From contig NZ_JNYJ01000092.1 in NCBI RefSeq assembly GCF_000716715.1, positions 1-13,231 on the forward strand: a stretch of DNA of 13,231 bases, given 5' to 3'. This DNA comes from Dactylosporangium aurantiacum (lineage in GTDB: Bacteria > Actinomycetota > Actinomycetes > Mycobacteriales > Micromonosporaceae). The notes under the pieces were generated by a model. The model made no database searches, was not told the DNA's origin, and worked only from the letters and a program-made list of their open reading frames with translations. This document shows, in pieces, positions 4,573-12,007 of this stretch. How positions within the stretch are numbered: the stretch's first letter is position 1; each line of letters begins with the position of its first letter. The position numbers were made by a program, and so were the translations under genes.

Positions 4573-7155
4573 ATGGCTGAGCCGTTCACGGAGCACCTGC
4601 GGGACCTCGTCCCGCAGGTGCTCGGCGCGCTCGTGCGCCGCTACGGGCACTTCGACGCCTGCGAGGACGCGGTGCAGGAGGCGCTGCTCGCGGCCGCGAC
4701 GCACTGGCCGGCGCGGGGCGTGCCCGACGATCCGCGCACCTGGCTGATCCGGGTCGCGTCCCGGCGCCTCATCGACCTGCTGCGCAGCGAGCAGGCCCGG
4801 TCCCGCCGCGAGGCGCAGTGGCGGCCGCCGGTGTCCGCCGCGCCGGCGCAGGACGACTCGCTGACGCTGCTGTTCCTGTGCTGCCACCCGGCGCTGACCC
4901 CGGCCGCGCAGCTCGCGCTCACCCTGCGGGCCGTCGGCGGGCTCAGCACCGCCGAGATCGCCCGGGCCCTGCTGACCCCGGAGGCGACCGTCGCGCAGCG
5001 GGTCAGCCGCGCCAAGGCGAAGATCCGCGAGGCCGGCGCCACGTTCCGGCTGCCGGCGCCCGCCGCGTTCGACGACCGGCTGCACGTCGTGCTCGACGTG
5101 CTGTACCTGGTGTTCACCGAGGGCTACGTCGGCACCGCCGGCGACACCCTGGACCGGGTCGAGCTCGCCGACGAGGCGATCCGGCTCACCCGGCTGCTGC
5201 ACGCCCGGCTCCCGGACCGCGGCGACGTCGCCGGGTTGCTCGCGCTGATGCTGCTCACCCACGCCCGCCGGGCCGCACGCACCCGCGACGGCGCGCTCGT
5301 GCCCCTCGACGAGCAGGACCGCACCCGGTGGGACCGGACCACGATCGAGGAGGGCACCGCCCTGGCCGCGGCGGCGCTGCGGGCCGGGCCGGCCGGGCCG
5401 TTCCAGCTGCAAGCCGCGATCGCCGCCGTGCACGCCGAGGCCGGCACCGCCGCGGACACCGACTGGCGGCAGATCCTCGGCCTGTACCGGCTGCTGGAGG
5501 CCGTCGCCGGCAACCCGGTCGTCACCGTCAACCGGGCGGTGGCCGCCGCGATGGTCCACGGGCCGGTCGCCGGGCTCGCCGTGCTCGACGCCGTCGCCGG
5601 TGACCCGCGGCTGGCCCGCAGCCACCGCCCGGCCGCCGTCCGCGCGCACCTACTGGCGATGTCCGGCCGTGCCGCCGAGGCCGGGCACTGGTACCGGGTC
5701 GCGGCGCGGCTCACCACCAACCGGTACGAGCAACGGCACCTGCTGTCCCGCGCCGCCCGCACCCACGGCGCCGCGCCCGATGAGCCCGCCGCGCTCCACC
5801 AGCAGGAACAGGGCGACGACGCTGATCAGGGCGCCGGCCACGCAGGTGAGGAACGTCCCGGTCGCGTACCCGGTGAACGTCTGCCCCTGCGCCGCCCACC
5901 GCGGCCCGCCGTCGCCGTCGGTCAGGATCGCCGGCATGCTCAGGAACCCGCCGGCGACCATCCCGCCGGCGCCGAGCCACGTGGCGACGAGCGGCACCGC
6001 GAACCGCCGGCGCGGCCCCCACCGGTGCACCAGGACCAGCAGCCCGATCGCCGCGCACAGGAACTGCGCCGCGGTCACCGTGTCCTGCAGCCGCAGCCAC
6101 GCGTCCCGGCCCGCGCCCGGGCGCAGCCCCGCGGTGCCGCCGAGCACCCACGACAGCCGCAGCGCCGCCAGCCCGGCCGCGAGCACCGCCGCCAGCCACG
6201 CGAGGGGCGCCTGCGCCGCGTGCGTCAGCCCCCGCGGCACCTGCCCCACCGTCCCGGCGACGACCGGGCGGAACCGGTCCCGCGCGTACAGCAGCAACGC
6301 GACCGCGAGGCCGACGCCGAGCACGACGAAGCTGCCGTACACGACGACGAACGTCCACGGCCGCAGCGCCGGATCCCCCGGTGCCGCCGGCGGCGGCTGC
6401 CACCACCCGGCGGCCCGCAGCGCCGCGGCGGCCGGCGTCAGCACCACGAACGGCGCGAGCAGCCCCGCACCGACCCACATCGGCACCGCCACCAGCCACA
6501 CCGGCACCCGCATCCCCCACGGCCGGATCGCGGCGAGTGCCACCGCGACCCCGACGACGGCGAGCCCGCCGGTGACCAGGTTGTCCATCACCCAGTCGCC
6601 GCGCGGCACGTCCCCGAGGTCGCTGATGCCGACCGTGCCGCCGGCGACCCAGTCGCCTTTCAGCGCGACGTACACCGCCGCCGCGCCGACCGCCGTCCAT
6701 CCCGCCGCTGTGCGCCCCCGACTCATACCGACAGCTCACCATCGGTGACTGTGACTGCCCTGAGCCGACCTGAGCAGCCTCTCAGCCCCGCCGGCTGTCA
6801 GCGGCCGGTGGAGGTCTCCGTGTACTGGCTGAACTCGTACGCGCCCGGCGCGGCGATCGACCGGCCGAGCGCGTCGATCAGGGTGTCCTTCAACGCGAGG
6901 GGCCCGCCGAGCAGCACGGCGAGCTCGAGCGTCGCGGAGTTCTCCGAGAAGTACGCCTGCGTGGCCGGGCCGAGGTCGCCGGCGGAGCCGAGCAGCAGCG
7001 GCCCGTCGGCCGTGCCGATCATCGCGCCGCCGGTGAGCGCGTCGAACCAGGTGACGGCGGTCGCGACGGCGGCGGTGCGCGGCGACGGGAAGAAGTACCG
7101 GGCGACCTCGACCGCGGTCTCGAACTCGGTCGGCCCGTACAGCACCGGCGGGTAG
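4573..7155 (+). CDS. ECF42-type RNA polymerase sigma factor, stop lost, reads on antisense
   Basis: The family-like part is residues 1 to about 400 (4573 to about 5780). Region 2 is at about 10-75 (GALVRRYGHFDACEDAVQEALLAA, then DDPRTWLIRVASRRLIDLLR). Region 4 is at about 95-155 (LTLLFLCCHPALTPAAQLALTLRAVGGLSTAEIARALL, then EATVAQRVSRAKAKI), with the CCHPAL block typical of ECF42. A C-terminal DUF6596/TPR-like extension follows (LDVLYLVFTEGY, FQLQAAIAAVHAEA, NPVVTVNRAVAAAM), ending near RYEQRHLLSRAAR. ECF42 proteins are usually about 400 residues and lack a classical anti-sigma factor; the extension controls activity. Here no stop occurs until TAG at 7153-7155. The last 460 codons are the antisense of two minus-strand genes and give a Pro/Arg/His-rich, non-protein-like sequence. 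Either the true product ends near 5780 and a frameshift or deletion removed its stop, or a very long tail is made. The function is firm; the 3' end is not. Confidence 0.82.
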   Translation: MAEPFTEHLRDLVPQVLGALVRRYGHFDACEDAVQEALLAAATHWPARGVPDDPRTWLIRVASRRLIDLLRSEQARSRREAQWRPPVSAAPAQDDSLTLLFLCCHPALTPAAQLALTLRAVGGLSTAEIARALLTPEATVAQRVSRAKAKIREAGATFRLPAPAAFDDRLHVVLDVLYLVFTEGYVGTAGDTLDRVELADEAIRLTRLLHARLPDRGDVAGLLALMLLTHARRAARTRDGALVPLDEQDRTRWDRTTIEEGTALAAAALRAGPAGPFQLQAAIAAVHAEAGTAADTDWRQILGLYRLLEAVAGNPVVTVNRAVAAAMVHGPVAGLAVLDAVAGDPRLARSHRPAAVRAHLLAMSGRAAEAGHWYRVAARLTTNRYEQRHLLSRAARTHGAAPDEPAALHQQEQGDDADQGAGHAGEERPGRVPGERLPLRRPPRPAVAVGQDRRHAQEPAGDHPAGAEPRGDERHREPPARPPPVHQDQQPDRRAQELRRGHRVLQPQPRVPARARAQPRGAAEHPRQPQRRQPGREHRRQPREGRLRRVRQPPRHLPHRPGDDRAEPVPRVQQQRDREADAEHDEAAVHDDERPRPQRRIPRCRRRRLPPPGGPQRRGGRRQHHERREQPRTDPHRHRHQPHRHPHPPRPDRGECHRDPDDGEPAGDQVVHHPVAARHVPEVADADRAAGDPVAFQRDVHRRRADRRPSRRCAPPTHTDSSPSVTVTALSRPEQPLSPAGCQRPVEVSVYWLNSYAPGAAIDRPSASIRVSFNARGPPSSTASSSVAEFSEKYACVAGPRSPAEPSSSGPSAVPIIAPPVSASNQVTAVATAAVRGDGKKYRATSTAVSNSVGPYSTGG
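5650..6726 (-). CDS. Predicted eight-helix membrane protein, 3' end overlaps sigma gene
   Basis: The product is 358 residues and I do not recognise a family. Eight hydrophobic helices are visible, at about residues 9-26, 48-67, 73-97, 125-147, 173-195, 216-235, 243-265 and 288-312, the last being FLTCVAGALISVVALFLLVE. Before helix 2 is a polar stretch with GISDLGDVPRGDWVMDN. No catalytic or transport motif stands out. The start is ATG 6726, with GGTGAG 8 nt upstream. The membrane-like sequence ends near residue 315 (about 5785); the last 45 codons are antisense to the end of the sigma gene and read as Gly/Pro/Val-rich filler. The only stop is TAG opposite a rare CTA leucine codon of the sigma factor (5650-5652). 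The gene therefore seems to have lost its own stop, matching the defect in the converging gene. Confidence 0.68.
   Translation of the reverse strand: MSRGRTAAGWTAVGAAAVYVALKGDWVAGGTVGISDLGDVPRGDWVMDNLVTGGLAVVGVAVALAAIRPWGMRVPVWLVAVPMWVGAGLLAPFVVLTPAAAALRAAGWWQPPPAAPGDPALRPWTFVVVYGSFVVLGVGLAVALLLYARDRFRPVVAGTVGQVPRGLTHAAQAPLAWLAAVLAAGLAALRLSWVLGGTAGLRPGAGRDAWLRLQDTVTAAQFLCAAIGLLVLVHRWGPRRRFAVPLVATWLGAGGMVAGGFLSMPAILTDGDGGPRWAAQGQTFTGYATGTFLTCVAGALISVVALFLLVERGGLIGRGAVGAGGAGQQVPLLVPVGGEPRRDPVPVPGLGGTAGHRQ
6727..6797. other. Short spacer between membrane protein and propeller gene
   Basis: This 71-bp gap separates two minus-strand genes. It contains GTGACTGTGACT, a short direct repeat, and on the minus strand CTGAG-AGGCTG-CTCAG, a 5-bp stem. 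No T-rich tract follows, so I do not call a terminator. No promoter hexamers are convincing, and the membrane-protein gene could be read from the upstream propeller gene. Confidence 0.35.
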
Positions 7156-8726
7156 AACGTCGACGGCCACGCCGGCAGCTGCCCGCCGTTGCGCGCGTTG
7201 AGCAGCGCGTACATCGCGGGCCCGCCGACGGCCACGACGCGGGAGTTGCCGGCGGACCCCTGCGTCGGGTCGAACCCGTTGAGGTACGCGGCGGTCGCCG
7301 CGGGCAGCGCGGTGCCGGCGCACAGCACGACGACGGTGCCCGGGGTGGCGCCGGCGGCGGCCCCGGCGGCGAGCGCGTCGTAGTACTTGAGCGACGTCGC
7401 CACGATGATCGTCGACGGGGTCGCGGTGATCGCCTTCGCGATCGCGATCGCCGTGGCGTACTCGTCCTGCCCCCACAGCCGCACCACTGTGTACCCGAGC
7501 CCGGTGACCTGCGTCTCGACCGCCGCAGACAGCGCGGCGGTGCCGCCGAGCAGGTACACGGTGCCGCCGGGGGCGAGGACCCGTTGCAGCTCGGCCTTCG
7601 TGTCGGCGTGCAGGCTCTTCGGCGGGGTGATCAGCAACGGCCCCTGCTTCACCACGGCCAGGGCCGACCCGCCGAGCGCGTCGAGGTACGTGTCGTCGCG
7701 GGACAGCACGACCGCCTTCGCCTGCCCTCGGGTGCCGTCGGCGGCACTGTGGTCGGCCCAGTTGTACCGCGACGCGGCGACCGCCGTGCCCAGCGCCGTC
7801 TGGCCCCAGACGCGGTGGACCGTGTTGCGGTTCACCGGCTGGCAGGTCGGCTCGGTGCCCTTCGCGACGAGCAGCGTCACCGCCTTGGTCGCCAGGTCGA
7901 TCCGTTTGATCTTCGGGGTGCCGCCCTCGACGCTGGTGAACAGGATCGACTGACCGTTCGTCGCCCACGCCGGGTCACTGTTGTCGGTGGAGCCGCTGTT
8001 CGCCGCGGTCGTCAGCTGCGCGGCGCCGCTGCCGTCGGCGTTCGCGGTCCAGATCTGCCCGGCGCGCACGAACGCGAGGCTGGCGCTGTCCGGGGAGAAG
8101 TCCGGCGCGGCCGCGTCGCTGATGACCTTCGCCACGGCGGTGGGGCCAGCCACCCGGTACACGTCGCTGCCGCGCTGGAAGACGATGGTGCCGTCGGCGG
8201 CGACCGCGGCGGCGGACACCGGGGTGCCGTTGGCCGGCACCGTCAATTCCCCCGACCTGGTCCCGGCGCCGCTGCGCCCGGCCGCGTGGTAGATCGACAG
8301 CCCCATCGGGTCGGCGGTGAAGACGACGTAGGCGCCGTCCGGGGTGAACGCCGGCTCCGTGACCGGGGTCGCCTCCACACCGAGGACGGTGAACGTCTCG
8401 GTGCCGTCGGCACGCACCGACATGAGGCTGAAGCCGTTGGAGTACACGAGCCGGCTGCCGTCCGGCGACCACGTGCCGGACCCGGCGCCGCCGGCGTCGG
8501 CGGCCAGGACGCGGGCGTTGCCGCCGTCGAGGTCCGCCCACCAGATCTTGCCGCCGTAGCGGTACGTGATGCCGGCGGTCTTGCCCGGCAGTGACGCCTC
8601 GGCCCGGCGCTGGCCCGGGATCAGCCCGGACATCGCCGTGCCGGCCGCGGCGGCGACCGCCCCGAGCATCGCGGACCGTCGTGTCAGCGCGAACGCCACC
8701 GTGCCCCCATTGAAGTCTCCCGTCAC
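6798..8726 (-). CDS. Tat-exported PD40 propeller plus cell-wall-binding (CWB2) protein
   Basis: The product is 642 residues. A twin-arginine signal lies near the start (LTRRSAMLGAVAAAAGTAMSG, Arg16-Arg17), so the folded protein should be exported. Residues about 52-290 form a TolB/PD40-like beta-propeller with repeats around TWSPDGSRLVYS (85), AFTPDGAYVVFT (126), DFSPDSASLAFV (209) and AWATNGQSILFT (253). Residues about 305-632 are cell-wall-binding type 2 (CWB2) repeats: HRVWGQTALGTAVAAS, then YLDALGGSALAV, GTVYLLGGTAALS, VRLWGQDEYATAIAIA, YYDALAAGAAAG, RVVAVGGPAMYA, FETAVEVARYFF, WFDALTGGAMIG and AVLLGGPLALKD. CWB2 modules anchor proteins non-covalently to wall polymers. It is probably a wall-attached protein of unknown binding partner. 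I list the GTG at 8726; a GTG at 8699 would give a shorter n-region (MAFALTRRSAM) more typical of Tat signals and is a real alternative. Confidence 0.87.
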   Translation of the reverse strand: MTGDFNGGTVAFALTRRSAMLGAVAAAAGTAMSGLIPGQRRAEASLPGKTAGITYRYGGKIWWADLDGGNARVLAADAGGAGSGTWSPDGSRLVYSNGFSLMSVRADGTETFTVLGVEATPVTEPAFTPDGAYVVFTADPMGLSIYHAAGRSGAGTRSGELTVPANGTPVSAAAVAADGTIVFQRGSDVYRVAGPTAVAKVISDAAAPDFSPDSASLAFVRAGQIWTANADGSGAAQLTTAANSGSTDNSDPAWATNGQSILFTSVEGGTPKIKRIDLATKAVTLLVAKGTEPTCQPVNRNTVHRVWGQTALGTAVAASRYNWADHSAADGTRGQAKAVVLSRDDTYLDALGGSALAVVKQGPLLITPPKSLHADTKAELQRVLAPGGTVYLLGGTAALSAAVETQVTGLGYTVVRLWGQDEYATAIAIAKAITATPSTIIVATSLKYYDALAAGAAAGATPGTVVVLCAGTALPAATAAYLNGFDPTQGSAGNSRVVAVGGPAMYALLNARNGGQLPAWPSTFYPPVLYGPTEFETAVEVARYFFPSPRTAAVATAVTWFDALTGGAMIGTADGPLLLGSAGDLGPATQAYFSENSATLELAVLLGGPLALKDTLIDALGRSIAAPGAYEFSQYTETSTGR

Positions 8727-8750
8727 CGGCCGCCCCGATGACCACGCGCC

Positions 8751-8756
8751 ATCCTA
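8751..8756 (-). promoter_or_regulatory. -10-like TAGGAT before the propeller gene
   Basis: On the minus strand TAGGAT lies 25 nt before the GTG at 8726 and 52 nt before the GTG at 8699. It is a good actinobacterial -10, but no TTGAC-like -35 is visible 17-18 bp upstream. It supports separate transcription of the propeller gene from the nir operon. Confidence 0.35.
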
Positions 8757-8783
8757 GGGGCAACCCCGCCCGGGTGACGGGCG
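8757..8783 (-). terminator. Tandem hairpins after nirD, possible terminator
   Basis: Five bases after the nirD stop, two GC-only hairpins follow each other: CGCCCG-TCACC-CGGGCG (8783-8767, 6-bp stem) and GGGG-TTG-CCCC (8767-8757, 4-bp stem, sharing one base with the first). There is no U-tract, which is common for actinobacterial terminators but weakens the call. They lie between nirD and the -10-like element of the next gene. Confidence 0.35.
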
Positions 8784-8788
8784 AACGG

Positions 8789-9139
8789 TCACGTGGTGAG
8801 CAACAGCGTGCCGTCGTCGTCGACGCGCGCCTCGTACACCCGCAGCGGCGGCTGCCCGGTGCTGGAGCAGCCGGTCGCCAGGTCGTACACGTGCTGATGC
8901 AGCGGGCAGATCACGACCTTGGCGTCGATGAGCCCGTCGGCGATCGGGCCGCCGGCGTGCGGGCAGATCGCCGACACGGCCCGCACCGCGCCGCCGCGCA
9001 GCCGGAACACCGCGACCTGCTCACCGCCGACGGCGTAGGCGCGGCCCTCACCGACGGGGATGTCCGTCACCGGCCCGAGCCGGTGCACGGTGCCGCTGTC
9101 GGTTCTCACTGGCGGGGCGCCGCCCGCGACCGTGGTCAC
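8789..9139 (-). CDS. nirD: Nitrite reductase (NADH) small subunit, Rieske-type
   Basis: The product is 116 residues, the usual NirD size. It has a Rieske fold: VHRLGPVTDIPVGEGRAYAVGGEQVAVFRL, then the cluster ligands Cys59-Pro-His61 in AICPHAGGPIADG and Cys78-x-x-His81 in VICPLHQHVYDLATG. All four [2Fe-2S] ligands are present, which is notable because some enterobacterial NirD proteins keep the fold without the ligands. It partners NirB in the cytoplasm and is thought to pass electrons or stabilise the large subunit during NADH-dependent reduction of nitrite to ammonium. The GTG start (9139-9137) overlaps the nirB stop by 4 bp (GTGA), so the two subunits are translationally coupled. Confidence 0.95.
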   Translation of the reverse strand: MTTVAGGAPPVRTDSGTVHRLGPVTDIPVGEGRAYAVGGEQVAVFRLRGGAVRAVSAICPHAGGPIADGLIDAKVVICPLHQHVYDLATGCSSTGQPPLRVYEARVDDDGTLLLTT

Positions 9140-11607
9140 CGGACCGGCACCCGCGGCAGCGGCACCAGCGGCAGCGCGGTGCGGAACTGTCCGGGCACCG
9201 TCGGGTCCTGCCCTTCCTTCCACGGATCGCGGTACGCGGCCACCGCGGCCTCCATCCGTTCGTCGAGGCCGGCGCCGATCCCGTCGCAGTCCTCGACGAT
9301 GAGGGCGCGCAGCCGTTCGATGCCCAGCCGCGGCACGAACGCGTAGGTGCGTTCGAGCCAGTTGGCGTGCTCCCGGTAGTACTGCAGGAACCGGCCGGTC
9401 AGTCGCATGACCTCGTCCGGGGTGTCGACGGTGGCGAGCAGGTCGCCCTTGCGGATGTGGGCGCCGGCGGCGCCGCCGACGTAGATCTCCCACCGGCCGC
9501 CGTCGATCGCGACGACGCCGAGGTCCTTCACGTACGCCTCGGCACAGTTGCGCGGGCAGCCGGTGACGGCGAGCTTCATCTTCCCCGGGCTCTCCAGCCC
9601 CTGGAACCGGGTCTCGATCGCGATGCCGAGCGCGGTGGAGTCGCCCACGCCGAAGCGGCAGTAGTCGGAGCCGACGCACGTCTTCACCGTGCGCATGCTC
9701 TTGCCGTACGCGTACCCGGACGGCATGTCCAGGTCCGCCCACACCTTCGGCAGGTCCTCCTTGCGGATGCCGAGCAGGTCGATGCGCTGCCCGCCGGTGA
9801 GCTTCACCATCGGCACCGCGTACTTGTCGGCGACGTCGGCGATGCGGCGCAGCTGCTCGGGGGTGGTGACGCCGCCCTTCATCTGCGGCACGACGGAGAA
9901 CGTGCCGTCGCGCTGGATGTTGGCGTGGACCCGGTCGTTGATGAACCGGGCGCCGCGCTCGTCGACGTAGTCGTCGCCCCACAGCATCCGTAGCAGCGAC
10001 ACCAGGCCCATCTTGCTCTTCGCGTCCTCCTCGCCGCCGGCGAGCGCGTCGAAGACCGCGGACACGCTGCGCAGGTCCCGCTCGCGGATCGCGGCGATCA
10101 GGTCCGGCTTGCTCAACGGGACGCCGGGCACGTACCAGTTCGCGGACGGGTCCTCCTCGGCGGCGCCGCCGGCGGCCCAGTCCACGATCTGCTTCACCAG
10201 CGCCTTGCACGACCCGCAGCCCTTCCCGGCCCTGGTCCGCTCCATCACCCCGGACAGCGTCTTCGTCGTCTCGACGGTTTTGACCAGCGTCGCCTTGCTC
10301 ACCCCGTTGCAGTTGCACACCTGCGCTTCCGGGGCCAGCTCGGCGGCGGACACCTCGGCGCTGGGGCCGCCGAGGTCGAACAGCAGCCGTACCCGCTCCT
10401 GCGGCAGCGGCAGGCCCTGGTCGAACGCCTGCATCAGGTACCCGACCTTCGCCACGTCGCCGAGCAGGGTCGCGCCGACGAGCCGGTCGCCGCGGATGAT
10501 GACGCTCTTGTACACGCCGCGGCTCGGCTCGGCGAACACCACGAACTCGTCGCCGGGCGCCGGGGTGGTGATCCCCATCGCGGCCACGTCGACGCCGGCG
10601 ACCTTGAGCTTCGTCGCGGTCCGCGACCCGTGGTAGGCGGCGTGCGGGTCACGGCCGGTGACATGGTCGGCGAGCACCCGCGCCTGCTCCCACAGGGGCG
10701 CGACCAGCCCGTACGTCTCGCCGCGGTGCTGCACGCACTCCCCGACCGCGTAGATGTCGGGCTCGTCGAGGCAGCGCAGCTGGTCGTCCACGACGATGCC
10801 GCGCTCCACCGTCAGGCCGCTGACCTCGGCGAGGGTCGTGTTGGGGCGGATACCGGCGGCGACGACCACCATGTCGCAGCCGATGACGCGCCCGTCGGCG
10901 AAGCGGACACCCCGCACCCGGTCGGTGCCTTCGACCGCGACCGTACGGGCGGCGAGCTCGACGGTGATGCCGAGCCGCTCGACGCTCGCCTTCAGGATCG
11001 CCCCGCCCTGCGCGTCGAGCTGCGCGTTCATCAGGTGCCCGGCGGCGTGCACGAGGGTGACCTCGACGCCGTGCCGCTGCAGCCCGCGGGCCGCCTCCAG
11101 GCCGAGCAGCCCGCCGCCGATGACGACGGCGCGTTCGTGGTCGCGGGCGTAGCGGATCATGCCGCGCGTGTCGTCGATCGTGCGGAACGTGAAGACGCCC
11201 TGGTGGTAGCCGCGCCGCGGATGGTGCATGTTGTCGATCGGCGGGATGAACGGCCGGCTGCCCGTCGCGATGACGAGTTTGTCGTAGCGCAGCTCGTTGC
11301 CGTCGGAGTCCAGCACGACCTTGGCGAACCGGTCGATGCGCTCCACCCGCACCCCGGCGCGCAGGTCGATGCCGTTCGTCGCGTACCAGGGCAGGCTGTT
11401 GAGGAAGATGCCGTCCTCGTCCTCGGCCCCGGACAGCACGTTGGACAGCATGATCCGGTTGTAGTTGCCGTACGGCTCCTCACCGAACATCGTGATCGTG
11501 TACTGGTCGCGGCCGCCGCGCTCCAGGATCTCCTCGACGGCCCGCGCGCCGGCCATCCCGTTGCCGACGACGACGAGCCGGGCCTTGCCCTGTCCGGCCA
11601 CGGTCAC
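9136..11607 (-). CDS. nirB: Nitrite reductase (NADH) large subunit
   Basis: The product is 823 residues, full length for the family. It reduces nitrite to ammonium with NADH in the cytoplasm (assimilatory nitrite reduction). The order of domains is: FAD-binding VVVGNGMAG (12-20) and ATGSRPF (114-120); NAD-binding VVIGGGLLGLEAA (161-173); a second FAD motif DIYAVGEC (284-291); a BFD-like [2Fe-2S] domain with Cys431, Cys433, Cys464 and Cys467 (CNCNGVS and GCGSCK); a ferredoxin-like sulfite/nitrite reductase half-domain (about 545-630); and the sirohaem/[4Fe-4S] site with Cys644, Cys650, Cys684 and Cys688 (TCVGSDYCRFG and TGCPRNCAEA). All cofactor ligands are intact. The GTG start (11607) overlaps the stop of the small upstream gene by 4 bp and its own stop overlaps nirD by 4 bp, so the three genes form one coupled operon. 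A GlnR-like site lies upstream of the first gene. Confidence 0.97.
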   Translation of the reverse strand: MTVAGQGKARLVVVGNGMAGARAVEEILERGGRDQYTITMFGEEPYGNYNRIMLSNVLSGAEDEDGIFLNSLPWYATNGIDLRAGVRVERIDRFAKVVLDSDGNELRYDKLVIATGSRPFIPPIDNMHHPRRGYHQGVFTFRTIDDTRGMIRYARDHERAVVIGGGLLGLEAARGLQRHGVEVTLVHAAGHLMNAQLDAQGGAILKASVERLGITVELAARTVAVEGTDRVRGVRFADGRVIGCDMVVVAAGIRPNTTLAEVSGLTVERGIVVDDQLRCLDEPDIYAVGECVQHRGETYGLVAPLWEQARVLADHVTGRDPHAAYHGSRTATKLKVAGVDVAAMGITTPAPGDEFVVFAEPSRGVYKSVIIRGDRLVGATLLGDVAKVGYLMQAFDQGLPLPQERVRLLFDLGGPSAEVSAAELAPEAQVCNCNGVSKATLVKTVETTKTLSGVMERTRAGKGCGSCKALVKQIVDWAAGGAAEEDPSANWYVPGVPLSKPDLIAAIRERDLRSVSAVFDALAGGEEDAKSKMGLVSLLRMLWGDDYVDERGARFINDRVHANIQRDGTFSVVPQMKGGVTTPEQLRRIADVADKYAVPMVKLTGGQRIDLLGIRKEDLPKVWADLDMPSGYAYGKSMRTVKTCVGSDYCRFGVGDSTALGIAIETRFQGLESPGKMKLAVTGCPRNCAEAYVKDLGVVAIDGGRWEIYVGGAAGAHIRKGDLLATVDTPDEVMRLTGRFLQYYREHANWLERTYAFVPRLGIERLRALIVEDCDGIGAGLDERMEAAVAAYRDPWKEGQDPTVPGQFRTALPLVPLPRVPVR

Positions 11608-11951
11608 ACCTCCACCAGGCCGAGGTCCACGACGATCGACCCGGTCACGCCCTCGGGCGCGCCGACGAGCAGCTCCACGACGGTGCCGCCGTCGAGGTCC
11701 TCCACGACCCGCAGCGGCACGTGCACGTCGCTCTTCGCCCCGATCGGGAAGTACCGCATCGGCGTGCCGTCGCGGGTGAGCACCACGTACACCAGCTCGG
11801 CGCAGGTGTTGCCGCCGCGGAAGTACACCGTCTGCGCGACCGCCCCGACCGGCACGGTGTAGGTGAGCGCCGCGTCCAACGGCACCGGCGACTCGATCCC
11901 CTTGCCGGCGAACGGAAACACACCCTGCAGGAAACGTGGCGTCGACTGCAC
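11604..11951 (-). CDS. Unknown small protein coupled to nirB
   Basis: The product is 115 residues and I do not recognise its family. It has no signal peptide or membrane helix. The sequence is rich in short beta strands with few helices: TYTVPVGAVAQTVYFRGGN, LVYVVLTRDGTPMRYFPIG, VHVPLRVVED, GTVVELLVGAP and GSIVVDLGLVEV. This suggests a small beta-sandwich or barrel. A single Cys sits in GGNTCAELVYV. The GTG start (11951) has GGAGAGGA about 8 nt upstream. Its stop overlaps the nirB start by 4 bp (GTGA), a tight coupling that implies comparable production with NirB. A role in maturation, regulation or assembly of the nitrite reductase is possible but purely inferred from position. Confidence 0.75.
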   Translation of the reverse strand: MQSTPRFLQGVFPFAGKGIESPVPLDAALTYTVPVGAVAQTVYFRGGNTCAELVYVVLTRDGTPMRYFPIGAKSDVHVPLRVVEDLDGGTVVELLVGAPEGVTGSIVVDLGLVEV

Positions 11952-12007
11952 CTCTGCCGTCCTCTCCGCCGGACCGGCCCCGGCTGCCCTGATCGTCCCG
12001 ACCGGCC

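Noticed and set aside
4559..4580. Target-site duplication at CATGGCTGA repeats
   Set aside because: The 9-bp repeats are only 13 bp apart with no element between them; chance or a tiny duplication at the stop/start junction explains them.
6758..6797. Terminator hairpin between the propeller and membrane genes
   Set aside because: The best stem is only 5 bp with no T-tract, too weak to call.
7584..8594. A 336-codon plus-strand open frame
   Set aside because: It is antisense to the PD40/CWB2 protein, with Arg/Gly/Ala filler and no recognisable domain.
9139..10318. NirD extended far upstream as one 509-residue protein
   Set aside because: The upstream part is nirB read in the wrong frame; the GTG at 9139 with the 4-bp overlap gives a normal 116-residue NirD.
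10630..11862. A 410-codon plus-strand open frame
   Set aside because: It is antisense to nirB and its upstream gene, with Asp/Val/His-rich low-information sequence; NirB has all its cofactor motifs in the other strand.
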